Shown piece by piece: positions 33,966 through 57,400 of a DNA stretch of 64,000 bases. The notes under the pieces were generated by a model, which was given only the letters and a program-made list of their open reading frames with translations, had not been told where the DNA came from and ran no database searches. The position numbers and the translations under genes were made by a program. Source of the DNA: Streptomyces xantholiticus (lineage in GTDB: Bacteria > Actinomycetota > Actinomycetes > Streptomycetales > Streptomycetaceae); the NCBI RefSeq assembly GCF_014651015.1, contig NZ_BMWB01000001.1, forward strand, positions 879,287-943,286, given 5' to 3'. Within the stretch, counting starts at the first letter, position 1. Each line of letters starts with the position of its first letter.

Positions 33966-34708
33966 GCAGACCATGAGATTGCATAGGGATGCAATGCGGA
34001 CCTCGGCCTCGGCAACGGGGGCGCCACGAGCTCCACGACAAGAACGATTCCGCGCCGTCGGCGTTCCGGAAATCGGCCGCCCTCCCGCCAGGGCGTGGCA
34101 CGGCGCCGCCCGGCAGCTCCCACAACGAATTCAGAGGGGTCGAGGGATCAAAGGGCTCGACGTGACAATCAACACACACCGTCTGAACGACTTCGGCGCC
34201 CACCACGCAGGTACTGTTCCCGAAGCTTTGACCCATCCCCCGAGAACGCGACGCGATCCGGCCATTCATTTTCGGCCCGCATCCACTCATCGGCACCGGC
34301 TCTCCGTCAATCAACCACCCGGACAAGTCCGCTCAGTGCAGACTTCCAAGTAATCTTCCGGGAACGACACTCCCGCTCCTGAAAATTTCCTGATTCAACT
34401 TCCGGCCGCGGTTTCCCCTTCTGGAATCCCATCGAGGAAACGCTTTCCCCTCGCGCCGGACCGCACAGGAGACCGGCCCGCCGACCGCATCCTGGCCTGA
34501 TTCGACTGGCGGCAAGTGGAACCCCTTCGCCCGGCTTCCCGAAACTCGCCGGGTCGGATTCCCCCATCGGCCCCGTCATCACCGCGGTGTCCGACCCTGA
34601 CGACGTGCTCGAGCAGACCGCCCTTCAGGCAGAACCGCTGCTGACCTTGTTGGGCGCCCGCCTGCCGGGGCGCGGCAAGGCTGTGCGTGCCTCCCGGGGG
34701 CGACATTT

Positions 34709-34724
34709 CTAGGGTTTTCCCGGA
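34709..34724. promoter_or_regulatory. PAS-LuxR box upstream of the thioesterase gene
   Basis: CTAGGGTTTTCCCGGA matches 13 of 16 positions of CTVGGGAWWTCCCBAG. TATCGA follows 14 bp later as a -10-like box. The start codon is 322 bp downstream, so the mRNA would have a long leader, or this serves another transcript. Confidence 0.55.
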
Positions 34725-35045
34725 TGCCCCTGGCCGAGTATCGAAGGCAACCGTCCCGCCCTCCGCGGCAGGCGGCCGGGGTACCGGACCGACCGACCCA
34801 CAGGAGACCAGCCGGGCGACGCAGCCGGCTTCGACATGACCCGCGAGTCTCTGCCGGTCCGGCGGCACGTGCGGCTCAACGGGCACCACGGCCCGCCGCG
34901 TCGGAGCGGGACGCGGTGCACAGTACCGCCGACCCGTGTCCCGGCCCGGCGATCACCGTGCACAAGGACTGAGTACGCGCACCGTCGCAGCCCCGCTGCC
35001 CTGTCGCTGCTCCCCAGCAAGAAAGGACCCGAGCTGTTGAACAGC

Positions 35046-35801
35046 ATGGACGACGACCTGGCCAGGTGGGTCAGGCGATATCACCCGGCGCCCGACAACG
35101 CCCCCCGGCTGGTCTGCTTCCCGTACGCCGGCGGGTCGGCCAGCTTCTACCTGCCCATGTCGACCGCCTTCTCCTCCAGCGCCGACGTCATCGCCCTGCA
35201 GTATCCCGGCCGACAAGACCGCAGGCTGGAGCCCTGTGTCACCGACATCGGGGAACTGGCTGACCGGATCACCGACAGGCTCCTCCAACTGGACGAGAAA
35301 CCGACCGTGTTCTTCGGTCACAGCATGGGGGCCGTCCTCGCCTTCGAGACGGCGTGGCGACTGGAGCAGAAGGGCTCAGGAGCCGCGCCCCGCGCCCTGA
35401 TCACGTCGGGGCGCCGGGCGCCCTCCACCCATCGCGCGGAGAGCGTCCACCGGCGCGACGACGACGGCATCATCGCTGAGTTGAAGATCCTTGACGGTAC
35501 CGACCAGGGGGTGCTGGGCAACGAGGAGATCCTACGCATGGCGCTGCCGGCCATCCGTGGCGACTACGAGGCGATCGAGAAGTACCGCTGCGACGGACAG
35601 CGCCGCGTGAGCTGCCCCATCACAGCTCTCACCGGCGACGCCGACCCGCGCACCACCATCGACGAGGCGACGGCCTGGGAGCGGCACACCGACGGCTCCT
35701 TCCGACTGGAGGTGCTGCCCGGCGGGCACTTCTTCCTGACGGGGCAGCAGGCCGCGGTCGTGTCCCTCATATCCCGCGAACTCGCGCAGCGGCGAGGTTA
35801 G
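35046..35801 (+). CDS. type II thioesterase
   Basis: 251-aa alpha/beta hydrolase of the TEII group that clears misprimed acyl groups from PKS carrier proteins. The catalytic triad is Ser93 in FGHSMGA, Asp near residues 198-200 (TGDADPRTT) and His228 (PGGHFFL). The N-terminus RRYHPAPDNAPRLVCFPYAG is typical. ATG 35046 is used; an in-frame TTG at 35037 has a better-spaced AAGGA and is possible, and the frame is open from 34836. Free-standing TEIIs are common in polyene clusters. It is followed after 286 bp by the cholesterol-oxidase gene in the same direction. Confidence 0.92.
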   Translation: MDDDLARWVRRYHPAPDNAPRLVCFPYAGGSASFYLPMSTAFSSSADVIALQYPGRQDRRLEPCVTDIGELADRITDRLLQLDEKPTVFFGHSMGAVLAFETAWRLEQKGSGAAPRALITSGRRAPSTHRAESVHRRDDDGIIAELKILDGTDQGVLGNEEILRMALPAIRGDYEAIEKYRCDGQRRVSCPITALTGDADPRTTIDEATAWERHTDGSFRLEVLPGGHFFLTGQQAAVVSLISRELAQRRG

Positions 35802-35832
35802 GGCAAACCTCACCCGCCCCGCATGTCACTGA

Positions 35833-37740
<1,908 letters not shown>

Positions 37741-37745
37741 CCTCC

Positions 37746-37788
37746 GCGTTTCACCTGCGGCGGCGTCCGGATCCGGGGCGGAAACGCG
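37746..37788 (+). terminator. hairpin after the cholesterol-oxidase gene
   Basis: CGCGTTTC (37746-37753) pairs with GAAACGCG (37781-37788), and the 27-nt loop contains its own GC pairing (GTCCGGATCCGG). It starts 5 bp after the stop codon. Confidence 0.55.
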
Positions 37789-37789
37789 A

Positions 37790-37856
37790 AAGTGCCTTCT
37801 GAGCTGGGGTGATGAGGCTTGTCCAGCACTTCTGTCACCACAGCGAGAAGACACTT
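37790..37856. repeat. inverted repeat, possible IS end
   Basis: AAGTGCCTTCT (37790-37800) and AGAAGACACTT (37846-37856) are inverted copies with one mismatch. They lie directly before the transposase remnant, at the place expected for the left end of an IS1380-type element. Confidence 0.4.
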
Positions 37857-37884
37857 CTGCGTGCACACCACCGGGTCGCGTCCC

Positions 37885-38225
37885 AAGTCGTCGTCTCTGC
37901 CGACGGCCGCGGGGTGATCAGCCACGCCGGATCCCGCCTGCCGGCCGATGTCACCGGCCTGACCGGCGCCTTGGCGGACGCGCTGCGCAGGCCGCGACCG
38001 CGTGGTATCGGGCACGCCCCGGGCGGGTCGCGGTCGGTCCGGCGGTGGTACTCGCCGGCGGCGGCGAGGCGATGGCGGACCTCGCCCTGCCGCGGGACCA
38101 GGCGGACGTGCTCGGTCCGGCCGCCTCCACTCCCACCGCCCGGCGCCTGCCGGCAGGCATGGATTCGGCCGCACGCGCCCGCCTGCGCTCGGCGAGCGCT
38201 GCTGCCCGGGAGGTTGCGCAGCGGG
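37885..38225 (+). pseudogene. IS1380-family transposase N-terminal remnant, frameshifted
   Basis: From 37885 one frame reads VVSADGRGVISHAGSRLPAD and TGLTGALADALRRPRPR, which resembles the start of Streptomyces IS1380-type transposases. Near 38010-38045 the match moves to another frame (VVLAGGGEAMADLALPRDQA, VLGPAASTPTARRL, SASAAAREVA). The catalytic DDE part is absent. So it is an inactive fragment of about 110 codons with at least one frameshift. It sits between two biosynthetic genes and shows that mobile DNA once entered the cluster. Confidence 0.7.
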
Positions 38226-38789
38226 AGTCGGTCGGGGGCCTTCACCCGCTCCTCCGGTGAGCGCACGTCGTGATCGGCGCGGATGCCCATGCGCCCGAGC
38301 TCAGTCCGGTATCCGCCCGTCACGCGGGTTGGGTGCGCCGTCCAGGTCGACAGAGCGGTCCGCAGGGTCAGCGGGGCTCCCTGGTCGGGCACGAGCCGGA
38401 ACCACTGACGGTCGGCCGACCGGGCAGGCCGCGCACCGTCGCCGTCTCCCTCTCACCGCCGTGCGCCACCGATCGGCCGTTGGTGTGCACGGTCACCGAC
38501 CGGACACCGGGCGCGTGCCACGTGGCCGAGTACGACCCGTCATCGTGATCCGTGACGGTGGCCTCGGTGAACGGGGGCCGCGGCCGCGACGACGGCGGTG
38601 GTGGTGGTACGAGGGTCAGGGAGCGGTCGGTGCACGGCCGCGGCCGCAACGAGGTCGCTGCGGCCTGGCGGCCTCGATGCGGAGTCTCACGGCCGCAGGC
38701 TACGTACCCCCGTAGGGCGACCACCGGCGTTCCCGGCCGTTCTGCCGAGCGGTGCACGGGGCCCGAGGTCGCCCAGGGAGCACCGGCGG
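38226..38789. other. 564-bp gap with no intact gene
   Basis: No credible gene is present. On the minus strand, about 38400-38560 encodes a short peptide with DHDDGSYSATWHAPGV and VTVHTNGRSVAHGG, a pattern like filamin or other Ig-like repeats; it has no clear start and may be gene debris. The rest is high-GC sequence without recognised features. Confidence 0.45.
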
Positions 38790-39989
38790 TCACCAGGTGA
38801 CGGGCAGCTCGTGCACGCCGTAGAAGACCATGTCGTCGCGGAAGCGGAGTTCCTCCACGGGCTTGGCCAGGCGCAGGGTCGGGAAGCGCCGGAAGAGGGT
38901 CCCGAAGACGATCTGGAGTTCGATCCGGGCGAGTTGCTGGCCTATGCACTGGTGTGCGCCGAAGCCGAAGGCCAGATGCGGTGCGGGGCGGCGGGTGATG
39001 TCGAAGCGCTCCGGGTCCACCACGAAGGCGGGGTCGAAGTCGGCGGCCAGGACGTGCGTGACGACCTGCTCGCCCTTGGCGATGCGCACGCCGCCTATCT
39101 CCACGTCCTGGCCGGCGACGCGCTCGGCGCCGAACTGGCCGATGGTGAGGTGGCGCAGCAGCTCCTCGACCGCGTTGCCGATCAGTGACGGGTCCTCCCG
39201 GAGCAGGGCCAGCTGGTCGGGGCGGTCGAGCAACAGCGCCGCGCCGAGGCCGATCATGCAGGCGGTGGTGTCGTGGGCCGCGATCAGCAGGGTGCCGGCC
39301 GCGTTCATGAGGAACATGTCGTCGATGACGCCGTCGGGGTCCTCGGTGGTGATCAGTGCCGAGATCAGGTCGTCGCCGGGGTCGGCCCGGCGCTCCTGGA
39401 CGAGCTGGTAGAGCAGTCCGCCCAGGCGCATGCCGGCGGCCTCCGTGGCGGCGGCGTCCTGGTCGACCCGCATCATCGCCTCGGCGATCTCCTGGAACTC
39501 CGCCCGCCGTTCGGCCGGGACGCCGAAGAGGTCGGAGATCACCATGGACGGCACCGGGTTGGCGAAGGTCTTCACCAGGTCGACCGGGCCGCCCTGGGCC
39601 TCGATGGCGTCGAGGTGTTCGTCGACGATGCGCTGGATGTTCGGCCGGAGCGCCTGCATGCGCCGGACGGTGAACTCTTTGGCGAGCAGCTTGCGGTCGT
39701 CGGTGTGCTCAGGGGCGTCCTGCCACAGGAGACTGCCGCGGCCGGGCTTCTGTGTGACGACCCCGTCCTGTGTGTGCAGCGCGTGGGGTACGTTGACGCT
39801 GAACGACGGGTCGCGCAGCACGGCGCGCACCTGCTCGTAGCCGGTCACCAGCCACGCTTCGTGGCCGCTGGTGAAGGTGGCCCGGGTCACCGGTGCGGCC
39901 GCCCGGATGTCGGCAATGCCGTCCGGCGGCAGGAACGGGCAGCTGCGGACCCTGGGGACGGCGGGGGCGCCGGCGGTGGGCTGGGACAT
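38790..39989 (-). CDS. cytochrome P450, CYP105-like
   Basis: 399-aa cytoplasmic P450 with the oxygen-binding I-helix (LIAAHDTTA, about residue 240), the ExxR pair in EELLRH, and heme loop FGFGAHQCIGQ with Cys348. The overall pattern fits the CYP105 family that hydroxylates filipin-type macrolides (PteC, PteD). It is the last gene of the PKS-CCR-P450 series, 52 bp after ccr, so a tailoring hydroxylase acting on the released macrolactone is likely. ATG 39989 is preceded by AAGGAG. No ferredoxin gene is beside it, whereas filipin-type clusters have one. The site of hydroxylation cannot be read from sequence. Confidence 0.92.
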   Translation of the reverse strand: MSQPTAGAPAVPRVRSCPFLPPDGIADIRAAAPVTRATFTSGHEAWLVTGYEQVRAVLRDPSFSVNVPHALHTQDGVVTQKPGRGSLLWQDAPEHTDDRKLLAKEFTVRRMQALRPNIQRIVDEHLDAIEAQGGPVDLVKTFANPVPSMVISDLFGVPAERRAEFQEIAEAMMRVDQDAAATEAAGMRLGGLLYQLVQERRADPGDDLISALITTEDPDGVIDDMFLMNAAGTLLIAAHDTTACMIGLGAALLLDRPDQLALLREDPSLIGNAVEELLRHLTIGQFGAERVAGQDVEIGGVRIAKGEQVVTHVLAADFDPAFVVDPERFDITRRPAPHLAFGFGAHQCIGQQLARIELQIVFGTLFRRFPTLRLAKPVEELRFRDDMVFYGVHELPVTW

Positions 39990-40041
39990 GACTCTCCTTG
40001 CGCTTGCTGGTCGGGGGAGGACGTGCGTACGTCGGGAACGG

Positions 40042-41298
40042 TCAGGCGGTTGGGAGTTCGAGCGTCGTTTCGCCCTGCCGGGGCGCGTTCACGAGGACGG
40101 CCATGTTTCCGGAGGGGTGCACGTTGTCGTGCATCATCTGGTGCATGCGCCCGACGTCCTCGAAGCCCTCGCAGGCGGACAGGCAGGGGTCGAGCAGGCC
40201 GGCGCCGACCAGCTCGATGACCTCGCGGCACTGGCGGGCGTTGGCGTAGTGCGAGCCCTGGAGGCGCTTGGAGCGCATCCACAGGTGGCGCAGGTCGACG
40301 TCGCCGTTGTAGCCGGAGGTGCCTCCGCAGATCACCACCATGCCGGCGTTGTCGCACAGGTAGATCGACGTGGGCAGGGTGTCCTGGCCGCTGTGCTCCA
40401 GCACGATCCGCGGGGATCTGCGCTCGCCGAGGATCTCCCAGATCTTCTTGCCGACCCCGCGCGCGCCGCGCAGGAACCGCGCCGACGCCTCGGCGTCCCC
40501 GACATCGGGCAGTCGGCCCCAGTGGTCGAAGTCGCGGCGGTTGACGGTGCCCTCCGCCCCGAGGCGGCAGCAGTATTCGGCGCGGTCCTCGTCGGAGACC
40601 ACGGCGATGGGGATGCCGCCGGCGATCCTGACGAGCTGGATGGCCATGGAGCCGAGGCCGCCCGCCCCGCCCCAGATGAGGACGGGGTCGCCCGGGCGGA
40701 CCGAGTTGCCCTGCCAGCCGAACAGCTGCCGGTAGGCCGTGGGCCCGGTGAGCAGGAAGGCCGCCGACTTCTCCCACGACAGGCCGGCTGGCTTGGGGTG
40801 GCACTGGTACTCGTCGACCCGGCAGAACTGCGCGAACGAACCGTAGTTGGACTCGTAGCCCCAAGCCAGACTGCTCTCCGACATCATGGGGTCCCTGCCC
40901 ATCCGGATGTCCTCGGCGGTCTCGTCCCACTGGCCGCTGGTGACCACGACGTGGTCGCCCACCTTGACGTTGCGGACGCCTTCGCCGACCGCCCACACCA
41001 CTCCGGAGGCCTCCGAGCCACCGATGTGGAAGTCCTCCGGCTGTCCCTGGCGCTGCCGCATCCCGATGACGTCGACCGGCTTGCCCAGCGAGGCCCACAC
41101 GTTGTTGTAGTTGATGCCGGCGGCCATCACGTAGACCAGCACCTGCCCCCGTCCCGCCGCGGGGGTGTCGACGACCTCGGTGCGGAACGCCTGCTTCGGC
41201 TGCCCGAAGCGGTTCTGCCGGATCACCGAGGCGTACATCTGCCGCGGGACCTCACCGAGCGGCGGCGTCTCGCCGACCTCGTAGAGCGGCTTCGTCAT
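40042..41298 (-). CDS. ccr: crotonyl-CoA carboxylase/reductase
   Basis: 418-aa medium-chain dehydrogenase/reductase of the CCR group. It makes alkylmalonyl-CoA extender units by reductive carboxylation of 2-enoyl-CoA with NADPH and CO2. Family segments are AGINYNNVWASLGKPVDV, HIGGSEASGVVWAVG, the nucleotide loop IWGGAGGLGSMAIQL and IVLEHSGQDTLPTSIYL. Usual CCRs are about 440-450 aa; this one has the shorter N-terminus of secondary-metabolism copies. It is the gene after the TE-bearing PKS (58 bp), whose last AT has an alkylmalonyl-type motif, so it probably feeds that module. Whether it makes ethyl-, butyl- or hexylmalonyl-CoA cannot be told. Confidence 0.95.
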   Translation of the reverse strand: MTKPLYEVGETPPLGEVPRQMYASVIRQNRFGQPKQAFRTEVVDTPAAGRGQVLVYVMAAGINYNNVWASLGKPVDVIGMRQRQGQPEDFHIGGSEASGVVWAVGEGVRNVKVGDHVVVTSGQWDETAEDIRMGRDPMMSESSLAWGYESNYGSFAQFCRVDEYQCHPKPAGLSWEKSAAFLLTGPTAYRQLFGWQGNSVRPGDPVLIWGGAGGLGSMAIQLVRIAGGIPIAVVSDEDRAEYCCRLGAEGTVNRRDFDHWGRLPDVGDAEASARFLRGARGVGKKIWEILGERRSPRIVLEHSGQDTLPTSIYLCDNAGMVVICGGTSGYNGDVDLRHLWMRSKRLQGSHYANARQCREVIELVGAGLLDPCLSACEGFEDVGRMHQMMHDNVHPSGNMAVLVNAPRQGETTLELPTA

Positions 41299-41356
41299 GT
41301 CTCTGTCCCACCTCTGCTCTGTCTGGTCCGGAGTGCTCGCGGTGGTCGCGGGCCGG

Positions 41357-51442
<10,086 letters not shown>

Positions 51443-51479
51443 CCGTCCTCGGCTGTCGTTAAAGGTAGAGCGCCAAGAA

Positions 51480-54400
51480 CTAGGAAATTTCTAGATCTTG
51501 ATCGATCAGATCGAAGATGTCGTCGATCGTCGCGTCCTGCAGCTGCCGCTGTGCGTCAGCGGATTCCGCGCCTTGGTCCCCGGCGGAGTTCACCAGGGAC
51601 AGCAGCTCCTGCAGCCGCCTCCGCACCCCTGACCGGACCGTCTCCTCGTCGGAGGCGGCCGTCGAGATCACCGACTCCAGCCGGTCCAGTTCGGTGAAGA
51701 CCGACACCCCCGCCGGGCCCGTCTCGCCGGCGAGTTCGCTCCACAGGTACCGGGCGATCGCATCGGGCGTCGGGTGGTCGAAGACCAGCGTCGTTGCCAG
51801 GGTCAGCCCGGTGTCGGCAGTGAGCAGGTTGCGCAGCTCGACCGCCGTGAGGGAGTCGAAGCCGAGGTCCCGGAACGCCAGGCCCGGTTCCACGGCCGCG
51901 GAGCCGCTGTGGCCGAGAACGGCCGCCGCGTGCGCGCACACCGTGTCCACGAGCAGGCGATGCTGCTCGCCCTCGGACAGCCCGGACAGCTTCTCCTTCA
52001 GCGCCGACGGTTCCGCGGCCCGCTCGGCGGGCTCCTCGGCCAAGGCGTCCCTGACCTCCGGCAGTTCGCTCAGCAGCACGCTCGGCCTGCTGACGGTGAA
52101 CGGGACGACGAACCGCTCCCAGTCCACGTCCGCCACGGTGACCGCAGCATCCCCGTCGCTCAGCACACCGTGCAGCGCGGAGATCGCCCACTTCGGCCTC
52201 AGCACCGTCAGGCCGCGCTGCCGCAGCCGCTCCTCGTCCCCGCCGTCGGCGACCATGCCGCCCTCGCCCCACGGGCCCCAGGCGATCGCGGTCGCGGCGA
52301 GACCCCGGGCCCGCCGGTGCTGCGCCAGGCCGTCGAGGAAGGCGTTCGCTGCCGAGTACGCGGCCTGACCGCCGCCTCCCCACACACCGGAGATGGAGGA
52401 GAAGACGACGAAGGCGTCCAGCTCCTGATCGCCGAGCAATTCATGGAGGTGTACGGCTCCGAGGGCCTTCGCGGCGACCGTGGCCGCGAAGTCGTCGAGA
52501 CTCGTCTCGGCCAGCATGCCCGCCTCGGCGGTGCCGGCCGTGTGGACGACGGCGTTCACGGGGTGCGCGGCGAGCAGCGCGGCCAGCGCCTCGCGGTCGG
52601 CCACGTCACAGGCCGCGACCGTCACACGGGCGCCCAGCGCCTCCAGTGCGGACTTCAGCTCACCGGCGCCGGGAGCGTCGATGCCCCGGCGGCTCGTCAG
52701 CACCAGATGTTCGGCGCCCGCACCCGCCAGCCAGCGGGCGACATGGCCGCCCAGCGCACCCGTACCGCCCGTGATCAGCACCGTGCCGCGCGGCGACCAC
52801 GAACGGCCGGTCCGGCCCGCGGGCAGCCGGGACAAGCGCCGCCCGAACACACCGCGGTCGCGGATCGCGACCTGGTCCTCGGCCGACTGGCCGAGCACCG
52901 CGGCGAGGCGACCGGCGACCCGGTCGTCGATCGTCCCGGGCAGGTCGACCAGACCGCCCCAGCGCTGCGCATGCTCCAGCGCCGCCACCCGGCCGAGGCC
53001 CCATACCTGCGACTGGAAGGGGTCCGCCACCTCGTCAGCGGGGCCCACGCCCATCGCGTTCCGGGTCGCGCACCACAGCGGGGCCCCGATGCCCGCGTCG
53101 CCCAGGGCCTGGACGAGCAGGACGGACAGCGCGACGCCGGTGGTCAGTGCCGCGGCCGCCGGGGCGGGCTCACCGTCGACGGCGAGCAGTGACAGGACGC
53201 CCGCCACGGTCTCGTCACCGGCCGCCCCGGTGAGCTGCGCGGCCAGGTCCTTGCGGCCGGTGGCCGGCTCGACCGGGACCGGCAGCGGAGCCAGGCCGCG
53301 GTCGGTCAGCCCGCGCAGGCAGGCGGTGACCCAGTCGTCGGCGAGTTGCGCAGCGCCGACCGGAACCAGCCATACACCGTTCCGGGCCGTGCCTTCGGGG
53401 TCGGGGATCCCTTTCCAGGTGATGCCGTAGCGCCAGCCGTCCACGGTGGACTGCTCCTTGCGCTGCCGCCGCCACGACGACAGCGCCGGCAGGACGTCGC
53501 TGAACGCGTCCTCGGCACCGATGTCCAGGGTCTCGGCGAGGGCGCGCAGGTCCTCGCGCTCCACGGTCTCCCAGAACTCCGCGTCGACCGGGTCCACCAC
53601 CGCGGCGGCGGCAGTGGTTTTCTGCACGTCCACCCAGTACCGCTCGTGCTGGAAGGCGTACGTTGGCAGGTCGACCTTCCGTGCACCGGAGAAGAAGACG
53701 CTCCAGTCCACGGGGACGCCGTGGGTGTGCAGTTGGGCGAGGGCCGTGACGAGCGCCTGGCGCTCGGGACGGTCGGCACGCAGCAGCGGTACGGTGACGG
53801 CACCGTCGACGCAGCCCTGTGCCATCCCGCTCAGGACACCGCCGGGGCCGATCTCCACGAACGTCGTCACGCCTAGGTCGCTGAGGGTCTGCACACCGTC
53901 GGCGAAGCGGACCGCCTCGCGCACGTGCTGCACCCAGTACTCGGCCGTGTAGGCCTCGACGAGCCGGCCCGTGACGTTGGAGACGACGGGGAGCTGCGGC
54001 TCCTCGAAGGTCAGGCCGCGGACGACCTCGCCGAACTCCTCCAGCATCGGATCCATCAACGGCGAGTGGAACGCATGACTGACCTTCAACCGCGACGTCC
54101 TACGACCCTGTTGCGTGAAGACCGCGGCGACCGCCAGCACGGCGTCCTCGGCACCCGAAATCACTACGGACTGGGGCCCGTTGACCGCCGCGATACCCAC
54201 CTGCTCGGTGAGGTGCGCCAGCACCTCGTCCTCGGTCGCCTGCACGGCAACCATCGCACCGCCCGCAGGCAGCGCCTGCATCAACGCAGCACGCGCCGAC
54301 ACCAACCTCGCCGCATCCTCAAGCGAAAGCACACCGGCCACATGAGCCGCGGCGATCTCGCCGACCGAGTGACCGGCCACGTAGTCCGGCCGCACGCCCC

Positions 54401-57400
54401 AGGATTCGAGGAGCCGGAACAACGCCACCTCGACCGCGAACAGCGCAGGCTGCGTCGACCCCGTCCGGTTCAGCTCCTCCGAATCGACATCCACCGGCGC
54501 GTCCAGCCACCCGCACACCTCGTCATACGCATCGGCGAAGACGGGATACGCCTCGTACAACTCCCGCCCCATGCCGAGGCGCTGCGAACCCTGCCCCGAG
54601 AACAAGAACCCGACCTTGCCGCCCGGCCGACCTTGGACGATACCGGGAGACGGCATTCCGGCGGCCAGGTAGCCCAGTTCGCGCCGGAAGTCGTCACAGC
54701 TCTCGCCGAGAACCGCTGCCCTGTGGCGCAGGGTGCTGCGGGTGGTGGCCAGCGAGAAGCCGACATCGGCAGGTGACATACCTTCCGCCACGAAGGACAG
54801 CAGCCGTCGCGCCTGATCGCGCAGTGCTTCGCTGGTCTTGGCGGAGAGCACCCACGGCAGCAGGGCCGGGTCCGGCGTGGTGGTGGTCTCCTCGTCGTGG
54901 GCCGGGGCCTGTTCGATGATGGTGTGGGCATTGGTGCCGCTGACGCCGAAGGACGACACGGCGGCACGGCGCGGATGGTCCGACTCCGGCCATTGCATGG
55001 CCTCGGTCAGCAGCCGGACCTCACCGGCCGACCAGTCCACGTGCGGCGTCGGCTCGTCCACGTGCAGGGTCTGCGGCAGCAGACCGTGCTGCATCGCCAT
55101 GACCATCTTGATGATGCCGCCGACACCGGCCGCGGCCTGCGAGTGGCCGATGTTCGACTTCAGCGAGCCCAGCCACAGCGGCCGTCCCTCCGGCCGCTCA
55201 CTGCCGTACGTGGCGATCAGCGCCTGCGCCTCGATCGGGTCGCCGAGCCGCGTGCCCGTGCCGTGCGCCTCCACCGCGTCGACCTGGGCAGGAGACAGGC
55301 CGGCCGATGCCAGGGCCTGCCGGATCACACGCTGCTGCGCGGGGCCGTTCGGCGCGGTCAGGCCGTTGGACGCACCGTCCTGGTTCACGGCGCTGCCGCG
55401 CACCACCGCCAGCACGCGGTGCCCGTTGCGGCGGGCGTCGGACAGCCGCTCCACCAGGAGCATGCCGACGCCTTCGGCCCAACCCGTGCCGTCGGCGCCG
55501 GCGCCGAACGCCTTGCACCGGCCGTCGGCGGCCAGCCCGCGCTGGCGGCTGAACTCCACGAAGGCCCGCGGGGTGGACATCACCATGACGCCGCCGGCCA
55601 GTGCCATGGAGCACTCGCCGTTGCGCAGCGCCTGAATCGCCCAGTGCAGGGCCACGAGCGACGACGAGCATGCCGTGTCGACGGTGACCGCCGGTCCTTC
55701 CAGGCCGAGGGTGTAGGCGATGCGGCCGGACATGATGCTCGCGGAGTTGCCCGTGCCGAAGAAGCCCTCGGAGTCGTCGATCGCGTTGAACGCCCGGGCG
55801 GCGTAGTCCTGGTAGCCGGAGCCGACGAAGACACCGGTCCGGCTCCCCCGCACCGACTCCGCGTCGATGCCGGCCCGTTCGAACGTCTCCCACGTGGTCT
55901 CCAGCAACAGGCGCTGCTGCGGGTCCATCGCCACGGCCTCACGCGGACTGATCCCGAAGAACCCGGAGTCGAACTGCCCTGCCTCGTACAGGAATCCACC
56001 CCGGCGCGTGTACGTCTTCCCCGACGCGTCCGGGTCCGGGTCGTAGATGCCGTCCACGTCCCAGCCCCGGTCCGCCGGGAACTCCCCCACCGCGTCACCA
56101 CCGGAGACCACCAGCTGCCACAGGTCCTCGGGCGAACGCACCCCGCCCGGATACCGGCACGCCATGCCGACGATCGCGATGGGGTCGTCGTCCTCGGCCG
56201 GTGCGCCGGCCGTCTCCGGTGCGACCGCGGCGGTGCGGCCGGTGATCTCGGTGTGCAACTGCCGTGCGAGGGCGAGGGCGTTGGGGTAGTCGAAGACCAG
56301 TGTGGGGGGCAGCGCGAGGCCGGTCTCGGCGTTGAGCTGGTTGCGCAGTTCGACGGCGGTCAGGGAGTCGAAGCCCAGGTCCTTGAAGGCCCGGTCGGCC
56401 TCGACCTCGCCGGCGCCGCTGTGCCCGAGGACGGCCGCGGCGTGCGTGCGGACGAGCTCGACCAGCAGTGTGTGCTGCTCGGTCCCGGGCATCCCGGCGA
56501 GGCGGGCGGCCAGCGGCGAGGCGGCGGCCGTGCCGGTCGCGTCGGTGCGGCTGCCGGGGGTCAGGATCCGCTCGGTCTCCGGGAGGTCGCCGAGCAGGGC
56601 GCTCGGGCGGCCCACGGTGAACGGCGGGAGGAACCGCTCCCAGTCGATGTCGGCCACGGTCGCGGTCGTCTCGCCGGAGTCCAGCGTCTGGCGGAGGCCG
56701 GCCACGGCGAGCGCGGCGGGCATCGGGATCAGGCCGCGGCGGCGCAGTCGTTCGTCCGCGCCGTCGCTCTCGGCCATGCCGCCGCCGGCCCACGGGCCCC
56801 AGGCCACGGCGGTCGCGGTCAGCCCCTGTGCGCGGCGTCGCTCGGCGAGCCCGTCGAGCAGGGCGTTGGCTGCCGCGTAGGCGGCCTGGTAGCCGCTGCC
56901 CCACACGCCGGCGATGGAGGAGAACAGGACGAAGGCGTCCAGCTCCTGGCCGGCGAGCAGTGCGTCGAGGTGCAGGGCACCGGCGGCCTTCGCGGACAGC
57001 ACGTCGGCGAAGGAGCCCGGCGTCATGCCGTCCAGCGGCTCCAGGTGGTCCACACCCGCCGTGTGGACGACGGCGTTCACCGGATGCCGGGCGAGCAGTG
57101 CGGCCAGTGCCTCGCGGTCGGTGACGTCGCAGGCGGCGACGGTGACACGGGCGCCCGCGGCCTCCAGTTCGGTCTTGAGGGCGGCCGCGCCGGGGGCGTC
57201 GGCGCCGCGGCGGCTGGTGAGCACCAGGTGCTCGGCACCGGCACCGGCGAGCCAGCGGGCGACGTGCCCGCCCAGCGCACCCGTACCACCCGTGATGAGC
57301 ACGGTGCCGCGCGGCGACCACCGGTGTCCGGCCCGGCCGTCGCGGCGGGCGGCGGTACGGGTCAGCCTGCGGCCGAACACTCCACGGGCGCGGATCGCGA

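Larger units (their letters stand above)
33645..35036. other. 1.4-kb divergent regulatory gap
   Basis: This lies between the minus-strand LAL series and the plus-strand thioesterase. The stretch 33845-33980 is AT-rich and promoter-like in both directions (TTCTATAAAC, ATAAATCTTGATC). Two PAS-LuxR-box-like sites are at 33950 and 34709. Open frames exist (such as 33928-34353 plus, 34724-34972 plus and 34395-34889 minus) but none shows a recognisable family. A remnant of a lost gene is possible. Confidence 0.5.

Noticed and set aside
33928..34353. 141-codon plus frame in the divergent gap
   Set aside because: It would start with TTG, has no ribosome site, and composition and order match no family; the area looks like promoter DNA.
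34395..34889. 164-codon minus frame in the divergent gap
   Set aside because: No family resemblance, covers one of the PAS-LuxR-like boxes, and no start signal was seen.
34724..34972. 82-codon plus frame before the thioesterase gene
   Set aside because: Arg/Pro-rich, its ATG is inside the box at 34709-34724, no ribosome site; probably untranslated leader.
38368..38949. 193-codon minus frame between P450 and the IS remnant
   Set aside because: It begins inside the P450 gene in another frame; only a short Ig-like peptide stands out, too little to call a gene.
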